Source: JANXSS01 sp043729515
GTDB lineage: Bacteria; Pseudomonadota; Gammaproteobacteria; Burkholderiales; Burkholderiaceae_D
NCBI GenBank assembly: GCA_043729515.1
Contig: JAYTLK010000158.1
Location: forward strand, 1 to 29,360
DNA length: 29,360 nucleotides
Direction of reading: 5' to 3'
Shown: one piece after another, positions 16,456 through 25,071 of the stretch
How the letters are laid out: the number at the start of each line of letters is the position of its first letter
How positions within the stretch are numbered: position 1 is the first letter of the stretch
The notes under the pieces: generated by a model
The model's database searches: none
The model's input: the letters and a program-made list of their open reading frames with translations, nothing else
Told to the model about the DNA's origin: nothing
Made by a program: the position numbers and the translations under genes

Positions 16456-17086
16456 GGGATGGATGGCCTGGGTGCACATCGGGAGCGAAAGTCACTTCCG
16501 ACACGCCGGAATTGAGGTCGTCCATGCCTGTACCTGTACCTATACCTGTACCTGTACCTGCGGGATCTTCCGATGCACTGACCATCGGCCCATCGGTGTC
16601 GCCAGCCAGCGCATCGTTCGCAGCAAGTGCCGGTGTGATTTCGGTGTCGCCGTCGATCGGGATGCCTGGTTCACCCACGTGCGTTTCGATGACCGGATCC
16701 GTCCGCCAGGCCGGTTGCGGCCACAGCGTGGACTTCGCATGCGCCAGGCCGGCCAGCATCGCCGCGCTCACCGGGGAGGGTATCGTGTAGTCGCCGATAT
16801 AAATGTCGAGCCCGTCCATGCGGTTGAAATGTGGATCGCTGAACAGCTTTTTCATGGCGGCGCGATGCACCGATTTATCCAGATGCGCCGTCAGATATTG
16901 TGCATAGTCGGACTGCGGCGTCAGGAGACCGACATCGGCAAGTGTCGGTAGAACAGGCGACGCGGTGTCGGCAATCGGCAGAGCGGCTTGCAGCGGCGCT
17001 CTGCGCGACATTGCGTCCACATGGCTGCTTTCTGCCTTGCGTCGGGCCCATCGCTGAAAAAAACTATTGCCGGTGTTCTCGTTCAT
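16445..17086 (-). CDS. DUF3306 domain protein, first gene of the formate dehydrogenase operon
   Basis: This 213-residue protein begins with NSFFQRWARRKAE, the DUF3306 hallmark, followed by a variable stretch and the block with DYAQYLTAHLDKSVHRAAMKKLF and FNRMDGLDIYIGDYT. The C-terminal third is acidic and disordered and includes a Gly-Thr repeat encoded by a hexanucleotide repeat (16527-16560). DUF3306 proteins occur with formate dehydrogenases and usually next to DUF3305, and their function is unknown. It is the promoter-proximal gene. The upstream region 17087-17261 is shared with a divergent gene. Confidence 0.88.
   Translation of the reverse strand: MNENTGNSFFQRWARRKAESSHVDAMSRRAPLQAALPIADTASPVLPTLADVGLLTPQSDYAQYLTAHLDKSVHRAAMKKLFSDPHFNRMDGLDIYIGDYTIPSPVSAAMLAGLAHAKSTLWPQPAWRTDPVIETHVGEPGIPIDGDTEITPALAANDALAGDTDGPMVSASEDPAGTGTGIGTGTGMDDLNSGVSEVTFAPDVHPGHPSHAG
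16527..16560. repeat. Hexanucleotide tandem repeat inside the DUF3306 gene
   Basis: CCTGTA is repeated five times plus a partial copy, with one variant unit (CCTATA). On the coding (minus) strand it encodes alternating Gly and Thr, with one Ile from the variant. Because the unit is six bases, copy-number change would keep the frame and only lengthen or shorten the linker. Confidence 0.9.
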
Positions 17087-17145
17087 TTGTCGTGCCGCAG
17101 ATCGCTCAGTTGCCCTTCGCCACTGGAATTACTTTTCGCAAACAT

Positions 17146-17178
17146 AGGCAAGTGAACTTTGTGATTCATCGCTTGCCT
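17146..17178. promoter_or_regulatory. Inverted repeat in the divergent promoter region
   Basis: AGGCAAG at 17146-17152 and CTTGCCT at 17172-17178 form a perfect 7-bp inverted repeat, with further TGAA/TTCA symmetry inside. It lies between the divergent formate dehydrogenase operon and the DUF4142 gene, about 60 bases from the operon start. A regulator could bind here. I could not define -35/-10 boxes confidently on either strand in 17087-17261. Confidence 0.35.
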
Positions 17179-17261
17179 GAGTCAATTCATGCAACCTGTA
17201 CATAATAACAAGATTATTGAATTTCCACTGGTGTGATCTTCGATAATTCTGGAGTGATTTC

Positions 17262-18182
17262 ATGACAATCAAAATCAAGAAACTTGCGACTTACAGTGTG
17301 TTGCTGATGGCAGCGGGAATCCAGCTTATCTCTGCAGCACGCGACGGCGCAACCCGTAGCGCGCCGACTGCAACGGCGCCTTCAAGCGGCGCAGCCCGGG
17401 CCAGCGGCGGCTTCAGTAACGGCATGGATGATCCGAAGTCGAACCATGCGGCACTGAACAATGGTGCGCAAAGGCTGGGCCAACGCGGCATGGCGCGGTC
17501 GGATGCCGTCGGCTCGCCGATGGCAAGCGCGCACGCAGGATCAGGTGGCGGATCAGAACAGTCCACACAGGTCATTACCTTGAGCCGGTCGGACCAGCTC
17601 GCCATGCGCTCGCTGGCGCAGGCGCATCTGTATGAAGCCAAGCTCGCCGGTCTGGCAACGGCCACCTCGACCGATGCACATGTGCGGGCCTATGCCATCA
17701 AGATGCTGGAAGACCATCTGAGCGCGCTCGATAGCCTGCGCGGCATCGCTGACCAGGGAACAGTGATCCTTCCGGGTGGTGTCGAAAGCACCCAGGCCGC
17801 GTCCTTGCATGGGCTTGCCCTGAAAACCGGACGCGATTTTGATCTTGCTTACCTGGCCGAAGCCAGCGCCACACTACCGCAACAAGAACTGCGCTTCGCC
17901 GACAGCCTGGCAAAATCGGCGCAATCGGAGCGCTTGAAACGCCATGCTGCCGATGAGGTCACGCGCGCCGGCAAGCATCTGGCGCTCGCGCAGCAGATCA
18001 CGGGTTCGGCGCAGGTGGCAACCAATGCGCTTGACGCGGCCCGCACTGCCGGGCAATCCGTCAGCGCCAGCGCGCCGGTGGGCACATCCAGCAACCGCAC
18101 AGGTGGCAATGGCGGCAATGCCGGCGCCAGCAGCGTGGCGGGAAGCGCAGTCCATCCCGAACCGCATCAGGGTCACAGGTAG
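17262..18182 (+). CDS. Secreted DUF4142 domain protein
   Basis: This 306-residue protein has a signal peptide (MTIKIKKLATYSVLLMAAG and on to about residue 26), a disordered Gly/Ala/Ser-rich linker of about 75 residues, and a DUF4142 helical domain at about 105-235. That domain contains LAQAHLYEAKLAGLATATST, VRAYAIKMLEDH and a second helix pair with DFDLAYLAEAS. It ends in a low-complexity Gly/Asn/Ser tail. DUF4142 domains are ferritin-like four-helix bundles of unknown function in periplasmic proteins. GGAG precedes the ATG at eight bases. It is divergent from the formate dehydrogenase operon and may share control, which is inference. Confidence 0.8.
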   Translation: MTIKIKKLATYSVLLMAAGIQLISAARDGATRSAPTATAPSSGAARASGGFSNGMDDPKSNHAALNNGAQRLGQRGMARSDAVGSPMASAHAGSGGGSEQSTQVITLSRSDQLAMRSLAQAHLYEAKLAGLATATSTDAHVRAYAIKMLEDHLSALDSLRGIADQGTVILPGGVESTQAASLHGLALKTGRDFDLAYLAEASATLPQQELRFADSLAKSAQSERLKRHAADEVTRAGKHLALAQQITGSAQVATNALDAARTAGQSVSASAPVGTSSNRTGGNGGNAGASSVAGSAVHPEPHQGHR

Positions 18183-18327
18183 GCACGTGATCTGGCCGGC
18201 ATGCCGATGCCGCGCTATTTTTGCGTGCGCTATCTCGATGTTTCGATTTCCATATCGTTTCCACAAAGCGCGCTAAGATAAGCCTGCATCAATGACGCAG
18301 GTTCATAAAAAAACAAACGGAGACAGA

Positions 18328-19533
18328 ATGCAAAAATCGCTCATCGGCGCAGCCATGTTCGCTGCTTTTTCCTTGCTTGGCATGGTTGATGTACAGGCCC
18401 AGGTGTCGGGCGACGCAGTCAAGATCGGCATGATCAACGATCTGTCGGGCAATTACTCGGACGTGGACGGACCCGGTGGCGTCGAAGCGGTCAGGATGGC
18501 GATTGCAGATTTCGGCGGCACGGTGCTGGGCAAGAAGATCGAGTTCGTGATTGCCGACCATCAGAACAAGGCCGATATCGCTGCCACCAAGGCGCGGGAA
18601 TGGTTTGACCGGGATGGCGTGGACATGCTGATCGCGGGCTCGAACTCCGGTACCAACCTGGCCATGGCAAAGGTCGCTGCAGAAAAGAAACGGGTCTACT
18701 TTGCCGATGGCGGCGCAACTGCCCGCCTGACCAATGAAGAGTGCACCGCCTACACCGTCCACTATATCTATGACACCGTGGCGCTGGCCAAAGGCACCGG
18801 CGGCGCACTGGTCAAGCAGGGCGGCAAGACCTGGTTCTTCCTGGCGGCCGACTATGCCTTCGGCGCCTCGCTGGAGTCTGACACCACGCGGGTGATCAAT
18901 GCCAATGGTGGCAAGGTGCTGGGCGACGTCAAGCATCCGCTGGCGGCATCGGACTTTTCTTCTTTCCTGTTGCAGGCGCAAGCCTCGAAGGCACAGATCC
19001 TGGGCCTGGCCAATTCCGGCGGCGACACCATCAACTCGATCAAGGCCGCCAATGAATTCGGCGTCACCAAATCGATGAAGTTGGCGGGCCTGCTGATGTT
19101 CATTTCCGACGTCCATTCACTCGGCCTGGAACTGACGCAGGACATGTACCTCACCACGGCCTGGTATTGGGACACCAATGAGCAGACCCGGAAATTTGCG
19201 CGCCGCTATTTCGACAAGATGAAGAAAATGCCGACCATGATCCAGGCCGGCCATTATTCCGCGACGATGACCTATCTGAATGCGGTCAAGGCGACTGGCA
19301 CGGATGACGCCGACAAGGTAATGGCCTATTTGAAGTCGCACAAGATCGATGACTTCTTCGCCAAGGGGTATATCCGCGCCGATGGCCGCATGGTGCACGA
19401 CATGTTCCTGATGCAGGTGAAAAAGCCGTCGGAATCGAAATATCCGTGGGACTACTACAAGGTCGTGCAAATCATCCCGGGCGAAGAAGCTTTCACGTCC
19501 AAGGCGGAATCGAAATGCGCTTTGTGGAAATGA
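18328..19533 (+). CDS. Periplasmic substrate-binding protein, branched-chain amino acid ABC type
   Basis: This 401-residue protein is a type I periplasmic binding protein of the LivJ/LivK/UrtA class. A signal peptide ends near VDVQA-QVS. The mature protein starts with VKIGMINDLSGNYSDVDGPGG, the usual first strand and ligand loop, followed by KIEFVIADHQNKADIAATKARE and a second-lobe segment with KTWFFLAADYAFGASLE. Its ABC permease and ATPase partners are absent from the window, so it either uses a remote transporter or acts as a sensor protein. The ligand cannot be read off. GGAG lies eight bases before ATG 18328, which is better than the upstream ATG at 18292. Confidence 0.92.
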   Translation: MQKSLIGAAMFAAFSLLGMVDVQAQVSGDAVKIGMINDLSGNYSDVDGPGGVEAVRMAIADFGGTVLGKKIEFVIADHQNKADIAATKAREWFDRDGVDMLIAGSNSGTNLAMAKVAAEKKRVYFADGGATARLTNEECTAYTVHYIYDTVALAKGTGGALVKQGGKTWFFLAADYAFGASLESDTTRVINANGGKVLGDVKHPLAASDFSSFLLQAQASKAQILGLANSGGDTINSIKAANEFGVTKSMKLAGLLMFISDVHSLGLELTQDMYLTTAWYWDTNEQTRKFARRYFDKMKKMPTMIQAGHYSATMTYLNAVKATGTDDADKVMAYLKSHKIDDFFAKGYIRADGRMVHDMFLMQVKKPSESKYPWDYYKVVQIIPGEEAFTSKAESKCALWK

Positions 19534-19722
19534 TGTCAGGTGCGCGCGGCGGGTAATTCAAGAACTGCCATCCCGGCACAGGCAACTGGCCGGGTAGGGT
19601 GACTCCACGATCCTCGGACCGATGGTGGTCGCCACGGCTGGCAATTCCCAATGAAACGGACCCAACGCAAGGCACTGCCAGGCGCAAAATTGGGACGCAT
19701 GCGTGAAAAACGGGAAGTGCTC

Positions 19723-19758
19723 AAGGCAAATGAGCGCGCCAGGGTCGCGTGCCTTTTT
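19723..19758 (+). terminator. Possible terminator downstream of the binding-protein gene
   Basis: AAGGCA (19723-19728) can pair with TGCCTT (19750-19755), with an inner CGCG/CGCG pair and a small bulge on the left arm. A T5 run (19754-19758) follows. It lies about 190 bases beyond the stop codon. The rest of 19534-20113 has no gene I can support. Confidence 0.35.
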
Positions 19759-20001
19759 CATGTCGTCAAAAGCGGCTACGCTATCGGAAGACGTGTTTCC
19801 GCGGACTGGCGAAAAACTCGGCACAGCAGCTCACGTTGTTCGGCATCGCCCATCTGATTCTGACTAGCCGCCTTTCGCAATAACTGCGTCCGCAAAGGGC
19901 TCGCAGAATGTCGCGGTGTTCATCAATGCTCGAATCATGAGCCTGGCGAAACAAGGTTGATCGACCCCGTACGGCTAAACTTTGCATTAGTCAGCGCTAC
20001 C

Positions 20002-20014
20002 CTAATACTATTAG
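20002..20014. promoter_or_regulatory. Palindrome in the upstream region of the DUF1800 gene
   Basis: CTAATACTATTAG is a perfect 13-base palindrome about 100 bases before the DUF1800 start, inside a locally AT-rich stretch that could also hold a -10 element (TACTAT, 20008-20013 region). TTGCAT at 19982-19987 is a weak -35 candidate. It may be an operator overlapping a promoter. Confidence 0.3.
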
Positions 20015-20113
20015 TTACATTCGTTTTCTTTCCCCCAAAGCCACAAACGCGTATCTTCTTTATCCAAGGCAATATTTTGATCGTGGCGAGTGATCTGCTT
20101 GAGAGGAAACGAC

Positions 20114-21829
20114 ATGCAAGCGAACAGCGAAGTCAGTTGTGAAACCAGCGCATTCCCCGCAAATGGCTTGAAGACGACTGCAGTCGGTCTGGCGGCGTCC
20201 TTGCTCCAGGCTTGCGGTGGTGGTGGTAGCGACGCCTCCAGTGCGTCGGCTGGAAATACGGCCGCCGGCAACGGCGCATCGGTCGTTGCTGCCGTTGAAG
20301 TCGTGAGCGACATCGGCGCATCGCGTTTCCTGGCCCAATCATCGATGGGAACAAACCGGGCCGAGATGGCACGGGTAAAAACGCTGGGCTATGCCGGGTG
20401 GATCGATGCGCAGTTCGCCGTTCCCCCCTCGACCTCCCGCTGGGATTGGCTGACTTCAGCGGGTTACGATGCGCCGATCAACAGGAATCAGGAAACCGGT
20501 TTTGATAATGCCGTCTGGCGCAAGATCCTGAGCGCTCCGGACACGCTTCGTCAACGCGTGACGCTGGCGTTGTCGGAAATAACGGTGGCGGCAATCGACG
20601 GGCTGGTTGGTGCCCCGTGGCGCGCTTTCTCTGGAGCGGTCTATTTTGATTTGCTCGAGGCGAATGCCTTCGGCAATTACCGCACGCTTCTGGGCCAACT
20701 GTCGACCAGTGCGCCGATGGGCCAGTTTCTGACATTTCGCGGCAACGTCAAATTCAATCCCGGCACCGGTGCACTTCCCGACGAGAATTATGCCCGCGAG
20801 CTGATGCAGCTGTTTTCCATCGGCCTCGTCCAGCTCAACCCGGATGGCACGCCGACACTGGTCAACGGTGTGGCGCAGGATACGTACAACCTCGACGACA
20901 TCACTGGCCTGGCCCGCATCTTCACGGGATGGGACTTTGACCTGGCTGGGGGGGATACGTCGACGCCTGCTTTTCTGCGGCGGCCAATGGTCCAGATTGC
21001 AGCGCGCCATGAAACCGGCGCCTCGCGTTTTCTCGGCGCGACCGTAGCCGCCGGCTTGAATGGCGCTGACAGTCTGCAGGCAGCGCTCGACACCATTTTC
21101 GTCCATCCGAATGTCGGACCGTTCATCAGCCGTCAGCTGATTCAGAAACTGGTGACCAGCAATCCAAGTCCGGCTTATGTCGCGCGTGTGGCAACGGTGT
21201 TCCGAAACGACGGCACTGGCGTGGCAGGCAACATGAAGGCCATCATCAAGGCGGTCCTGCTCGATAGCGAAGCCCGGACGCCACCCGCATCAGGCGATGC
21301 AAGTTACGGAAAATTACGCGAGCCGGTGTTGCGCTTCTCCGGCTGGGCGCGGGCCTTTGGCGCCGTATCGCCCACGGATGCCTGGAACATCGGCAACACC
21401 TCCGATCCGGGAACGCGGCTTGGTCAAAGCCCGGGCCGAGCGCCGTCGGTCTTCAATTTTTTCCGGCCCGGCTATGTGCCACCGAATAGCGGCGTCGCCA
21501 ATGCAGCGCTGGTCGCGCCAGAATTTCAGCTCGCCAATGAGTCGTCTGTCGTCGGCTACATCAATTTCATGCAGCGCGCGGTCGGTTCGGGTGTTGGTGA
21601 AGTCAAGGCCGATTATGCGCTGCTGCTGCCGCTGGCGGACTTGGCGCAACCGTTACTGAACGAACTGAACCTGGTCCTGGCAGCCGGGCAAATCAGCGCC
21701 GGCAATCTGAGCCTCTTGGCCGGCGCCATCGACACCATGCCGGCCGGCACCGATGCGGCGCGCCAGAACCGTATCTATGCCGCCGTCACGCTGGTGCTGG
21801 CCGCGCCTGAATTCTTGATTCAAAAATAG
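20114..21829 (+). CDS. DUF1800 domain protein, probable exported lipoprotein
   Basis: This 571-residue protein matches DUF1800. The domain is seen in ASRFLAQSSMGTNRAEMARV with GYAGWIDAQF, the central NYARELMQLFSIGLVQLNPDGTP typical of the family, DITGLARIFTGW, HPNVGPFISRQLIQKLVTSNPSP and the final FNFFRPGYVPPNSG. Near the N-terminus LLQACGGGGSD resembles a lipobox followed by a glycine linker, so it is probably exported and membrane-anchored. AGGA lies eight bases before ATG 20114. It is followed nine bases later by the DUF1501 gene. The two families are commonly paired, and their biochemical role is unknown. Confidence 0.9.
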   Translation: MQANSEVSCETSAFPANGLKTTAVGLAASLLQACGGGGSDASSASAGNTAAGNGASVVAAVEVVSDIGASRFLAQSSMGTNRAEMARVKTLGYAGWIDAQFAVPPSTSRWDWLTSAGYDAPINRNQETGFDNAVWRKILSAPDTLRQRVTLALSEITVAAIDGLVGAPWRAFSGAVYFDLLEANAFGNYRTLLGQLSTSAPMGQFLTFRGNVKFNPGTGALPDENYARELMQLFSIGLVQLNPDGTPTLVNGVAQDTYNLDDITGLARIFTGWDFDLAGGDTSTPAFLRRPMVQIAARHETGASRFLGATVAAGLNGADSLQAALDTIFVHPNVGPFISRQLIQKLVTSNPSPAYVARVATVFRNDGTGVAGNMKAIIKAVLLDSEARTPPASGDASYGKLREPVLRFSGWARAFGAVSPTDAWNIGNTSDPGTRLGQSPGRAPSVFNFFRPGYVPPNSGVANAALVAPEFQLANESSVVGYINFMQRAVGSGVGEVKADYALLLPLADLAQPLLNELNLVLAAGQISAGNLSLLAGAIDTMPAGTDAARQNRIYAAVTLVLAAPEFLIQK

Positions 21830-21838
21830 GGAGCGACC

Positions 21839-23233
21839 ATGTCCGCCAACATCAATGCATCGCGCCGCGTGTTCCTGCAAAGGGCGTCGGCGCTCTCGAT
21901 TGCGGGTGCGGCCGCACCCTGGGCACTCAATCTGGCCGCCATGGCCGAAGCCAGCGCCGCCACGGCAAGTGGCTACAAGGCAATCGTCTGCGTCTTCCTC
22001 TATGGCGGCAATGACTATGGCAATACGCTGGTGCCCTATGATCAGGGCAGTTACGACGCCTATGCCGCGCTGCGGCCAACGCTGGCGACGGCTCGCGCCA
22101 GCCTGACGGGCACTACCCTGTCGACGGCGACTGCGCCGCGTGACGCCGGCGGCTTTGCGCGCCAATATGCGCTGGCGCCGCAACTTGCGCCACTGATACC
22201 GATTTTCAATGCCGGCAAGATGGGCGTCTTGCTCAACGTCGGCACGCTGGTACAGCCGACCAGCAAGCTTGAATACACCAGTAAAACCGCACGCCTGCCG
22301 CCGAAGCTGTTTTCGCACAATGATCAGCAATCGGTCTGGCAATCATCGGCACCCGAGGGTGCGACCTCTGGCTGGGGCGGGCGTATCGGTGACCTCCTGC
22401 AGTCCGGGAACGGGAATGCGACTTTTACTTGCGTAAACGTTTCCGGTAATGCGGTGTTCTTGAGCGGCGCGGCGGCGGTGCAATATCAGGTGTCGACGAC
22501 AGGCTCGATCCCGCTGGCTGCGTCGAAGTTGCCGCTGTTCGGCTCGGCTGCCGCCAGCGCGGCCATGCAGGCCATGATCACGCAACCCCGCGTCCATTTG
22601 CTCGAAAACGAATACACCCGGGTCAGCAAGCGCGCCCTCGATGCCAATGCCGTCCTGAGCACGGCCTTGGCCGCGGCACCGGCGTTGACGACTGTTTTCC
22701 CAGCTGCCAACACCTTGGGCGACCAGTTGAAACTCGTGGCACGCATGATTTCGACCGCCGGTTCGCTCGGGGCAAAACGGCAGGTGTTTTTCGTCTCGCT
22801 GGGCGGCTTTGACACGCATGACGGGCTGCTGACAGTGCACCCGCAGTTGATGCAGAAGGTCGGCGATGCGCTGGCGGCGTTTTATGCAGCGACGGTCGAA
22901 CTCGGCGTGGCAAACGAGGTGACGACGTTTACCGCTTCCGATTTCGGCCGTACCCTGAGCGGCAATAACGACGGATCGGATCACGGCTGGGGCAGCATGC
23001 ATTTCATGCTTGGCGGTGCAGTGCTCGGCGGGCGTTATTACGGAGTACCACCGGCGGTTGCCAATAATGGGCCCGATGATGTCGGGCAAGGCCGGTTATT
23101 GCCGACCACCTCGGTCGATCAATACGCCGCGACGCTCGGAAAATGGATGGGCGCGTCGGACACGGATTTGCTGAGCTTGCTGCCGAACCTCGTGAACTAC
23201 AACATCGGCAGCCGCAACCTCGGTTTTCTGTAG
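21839..23233 (+). CDS. DUF1501 domain protein with Tat signal
   Basis: This 464-residue protein begins with NASRRVFLQRAS, a twin-arginine signal (Arg9-Arg10), followed by a hydrophobic Ala-rich stretch, so it is probably exported folded. The DUF1501 domain is evident from VCVFLYGGNDYGNTLVPYD near the start, the Asn-rich QFSHNDQ-like segment (FSHNDQQSVWQ), FVSLGGFDTHDG, and FTASDFGRTLSGNNDGSDHGWGSMHF, whose Asp and His residues resemble the metal site of sulfatase/phosphatase-like enzymes. GGGAG precedes the ATG. It forms a two-gene operon with the upstream DUF1800 gene. Confidence 0.92.
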   Translation: MSANINASRRVFLQRASALSIAGAAAPWALNLAAMAEASAATASGYKAIVCVFLYGGNDYGNTLVPYDQGSYDAYAALRPTLATARASLTGTTLSTATAPRDAGGFARQYALAPQLAPLIPIFNAGKMGVLLNVGTLVQPTSKLEYTSKTARLPPKLFSHNDQQSVWQSSAPEGATSGWGGRIGDLLQSGNGNATFTCVNVSGNAVFLSGAAAVQYQVSTTGSIPLAASKLPLFGSAAASAAMQAMITQPRVHLLENEYTRVSKRALDANAVLSTALAAAPALTTVFPAANTLGDQLKLVARMISTAGSLGAKRQVFFVSLGGFDTHDGLLTVHPQLMQKVGDALAAFYAATVELGVANEVTTFTASDFGRTLSGNNDGSDHGWGSMHFMLGGAVLGGRYYGVPPAVANNGPDDVGQGRLLPTTSVDQYAATLGKWMGASDTDLLSLLPNLVNYNIGSRNLGFL

Positions 23234-23247
23234 CATCAATGGTGCTG

Positions 23248-23349
23248 TAATTAACTCGCGCAGCGGGTGGGTCACGCCTGACGGCAACGATTTTTTGCCG
23301 GTCCCAGTAATGCATCGTCTGGCAACGGCGAGCCTGGAGATGTTAATTA
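23248..23349. repeat. Inverted repeat pair and hairpin between DUF1501 and the deacetylase
   Basis: TAATTAAC at 23248-23255 and GTTAATTA at 23342-23349 are a perfect 8-bp inverted pair about 86 bases apart. Between them CGGCAA (23282-23287) and TTGCCG (23295-23300) form a hairpin with a T-rich loop. The segment separates two convergent genes and may serve as a bidirectional transcription stop. It also marks the edge of the accessory-like region. Confidence 0.4.
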
Positions 23350-24356
23350 AAAGCCGTCGACAACATGCCGAGCCGTGTATCGACCTGGTTTGACACCCTG
23401 CGCCCGAGGCTTTGGATGAAAGACGTGCGCAAAACGACATTCCTGTTCAACAGCGCGTCGTCTGCCTCCACTGCTGCCCGCGCAACGGTAACGGCGGGAA
23501 AGGTCGATCGATGTTCGTCCAGAAACGCGCACAGCTTTTTGAACCGGAGTTGATTGGTCTGGTTCGGACGAAGATTGGAGTAACGGACGTCTTTTTTATG
23601 AACGAATTCGAACGGGTGCGTCAATAAAACGATGGTCGAGACGGCCTGTCGTTCAGCCGAGAAAAGTAGGCTGACAGTTTCGGAAAACGTGGTCCCGGCG
23701 ATCGTCAGACTTTTGAGACGCCGCTTGCCGACGATCGCCCAATCTTCGAAACTGGTGATTGGAATTTCGGTCGTGTGCCGTAGCCGATGCTGGCCACTGA
23801 ACAAGCGGTACTGCGATTTTCCGCTACTGCAGATTCCCAACCCAATGCTTGAACTGTAGGGTATCTCGCAATGGGCGAGGGCATCATACAAATGGGCCTC
23901 ATGCTCCAGGTTTCCGCTTCTGAAGACAGTTGGCCTGGGCAGATTCCAGTGTTCGAATGCCGCAATGCCTGCCTGGATGACCTCCACCGCATTTGCCTGG
24001 GTAATTGCCGCAAAATTATCCAGCTGTGGACTGGAACAGCGATCGCGCCAGTCAGGATATTGAAATACCGACCAGCATGGATGCGCATGCAGTTCAATGG
24101 CGTGCCCGCCAGCGACGATCTGGTCGATTGCCACCTGCATTGGCGCAAGGCCAAAATGGTGGACATGATTGGTCTCGACGAAAAACGTCGCAATCAGCCG
24201 ATGCCGGGCCAATGTGTCGAGAATGAAGCCGAGTCCATGGGATTTTCCATTGATTCGGCACCAGACCGGCGCGTCGATTTGCGGAATGAGATGCCGGTTC
24301 GCGAACGCGCCGCCGATGGAGCATTCCACGTCGATGGTTAGACAGACTGCAACCAT
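23343..24356 (-). CDS. Polysaccharide deacetylase-family protein (WalW-like)
   Basis: This 337-residue protein resembles NodB-fold polysaccharide deacetylases of the WalW type. It starts with VAVCLTIDVE (catalytic or metal-binding Asp9), then has WCRINGKSHGLGFILDTL, ATFFVE, a GHAIELHAHPCW motif carrying the metal histidines (about 90 and 92), and a late LTHPFEF motif near residue 250. It lacks a signal peptide. Such genes often sit in polysaccharide biosynthesis loci, but no glycosyltransferases are present here. Base composition is less GC-rich than the formate dehydrogenase operon, which suggests acquisition. Only a weak AAGAAG ribosome site precedes ATG 24356. It converges with DUF1501. 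Confidence 0.8.
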   Translation of the reverse strand: MVAVCLTIDVECSIGGAFANRHLIPQIDAPVWCRINGKSHGLGFILDTLARHRLIATFFVETNHVHHFGLAPMQVAIDQIVAGGHAIELHAHPCWSVFQYPDWRDRCSSPQLDNFAAITQANAVEVIQAGIAAFEHWNLPRPTVFRSGNLEHEAHLYDALAHCEIPYSSSIGLGICSSGKSQYRLFSGQHRLRHTTEIPITSFEDWAIVGKRRLKSLTIAGTTFSETVSLLFSAERQAVSTIVLLTHPFEFVHKKDVRYSNLRPNQTNQLRFKKLCAFLDEHRSTFPAVTVARAAVEADDALLNRNVVLRTSFIQSLGRRVSNQVDTRLGMLSTAFN

Positions 24357-24530
24357 GTCTCTTCTTTTTTATTTTATTCGAACGATGACGAAAGAATACC
24401 ATGTATCAAGGTTGTTACATTGTGGCATGTGATTGAAATTTATATGCGGGGTTAGGAATTGCGGTTGGTAATGAAAGATAGTGACTGTCGTTCAAAAAGC
24501 GGACCCACGTGCCATCGGCGGAGAAAAGCA

Positions 24531-24905
24531 ATGTGTCGTTGCCGGATTTTCATTGGGGCAGCAGTCATGCTGCTGTTGTCGAATTCTGTTCTTGCAGCCT
24601 GTATCGTCGCCACGCCTGCAGCCGAGTTTTGCGAGTCAGGCGCTGCGGCAGCCGTGGCATTGATACGGGCGAACGGGTTCGGCCGTGCCGATGCGGTGGT
24701 GTCAATGGCTAGCGAACAGCTGCGCGAGCGCGGCGGCTGTATCCGTGCGGGGCTCAATGCCGATGATCTGGATATTCGGGCAGTCGCGCAGGAGCTGGTC
24801 ACCTTGTCGGAGGGGACGGTCGAGGTGTTGTCGGTGTTTATCGACGGTGCGACTCACTGGTACATTGCGCAGGGCTTTTTGAACGGCGTCTGCGATCGGA
24901 AATAA
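24531..24905 (+). CDS. Small secreted hypothetical protein with cysteines
   Basis: The ATG at 24531 has GGAG eight bases upstream and opens a 124-residue protein. Its signal peptide (CRCRIFIGAAVMLLLSNSVLA) is followed by a mature domain of about 100 residues with four or so cysteines (ACIVAT, EFCESG, GGCIRAG, GVCDRK), which could form disulfides in the periplasm. No family is recognised. Longer versions from ATG 24471 or TTG 24461 would bury the signal peptide and are less likely. It is divergent from the deacetylase gene. Confidence 0.6.
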   Translation: MCRCRIFIGAAVMLLLSNSVLAACIVATPAAEFCESGAAAAVALIRANGFGRADAVVSMASEQLRERGGCIRAGLNADDLDIRAVAQELVTLSEGTVEVLSVFIDGATHWYIAQGFLNGVCDRK

Positions 24906-25071
24906 CCGCGCGTTCCAGGGCGCTCTTTTCCTGCAACAAGGGCATGGTGGCCAAGCGTGGTCGCCGCAACAATCACCCTGTCCAACATGTAAAGCCACGC
25001 TTTCGACGACGCCATTCAATTGCAGCCCGAGCAAGTGCCCGGCTGAGTCTGGTGGTAAATCGTAGGAACTG

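Noticed and set aside
19651..19857. A 68-codon plus-strand frame and an 88-codon minus-strand frame (19558-19824)
   Set aside because: Neither has a ribosome site or recognisable domain. Both cross the proposed terminator hairpin.
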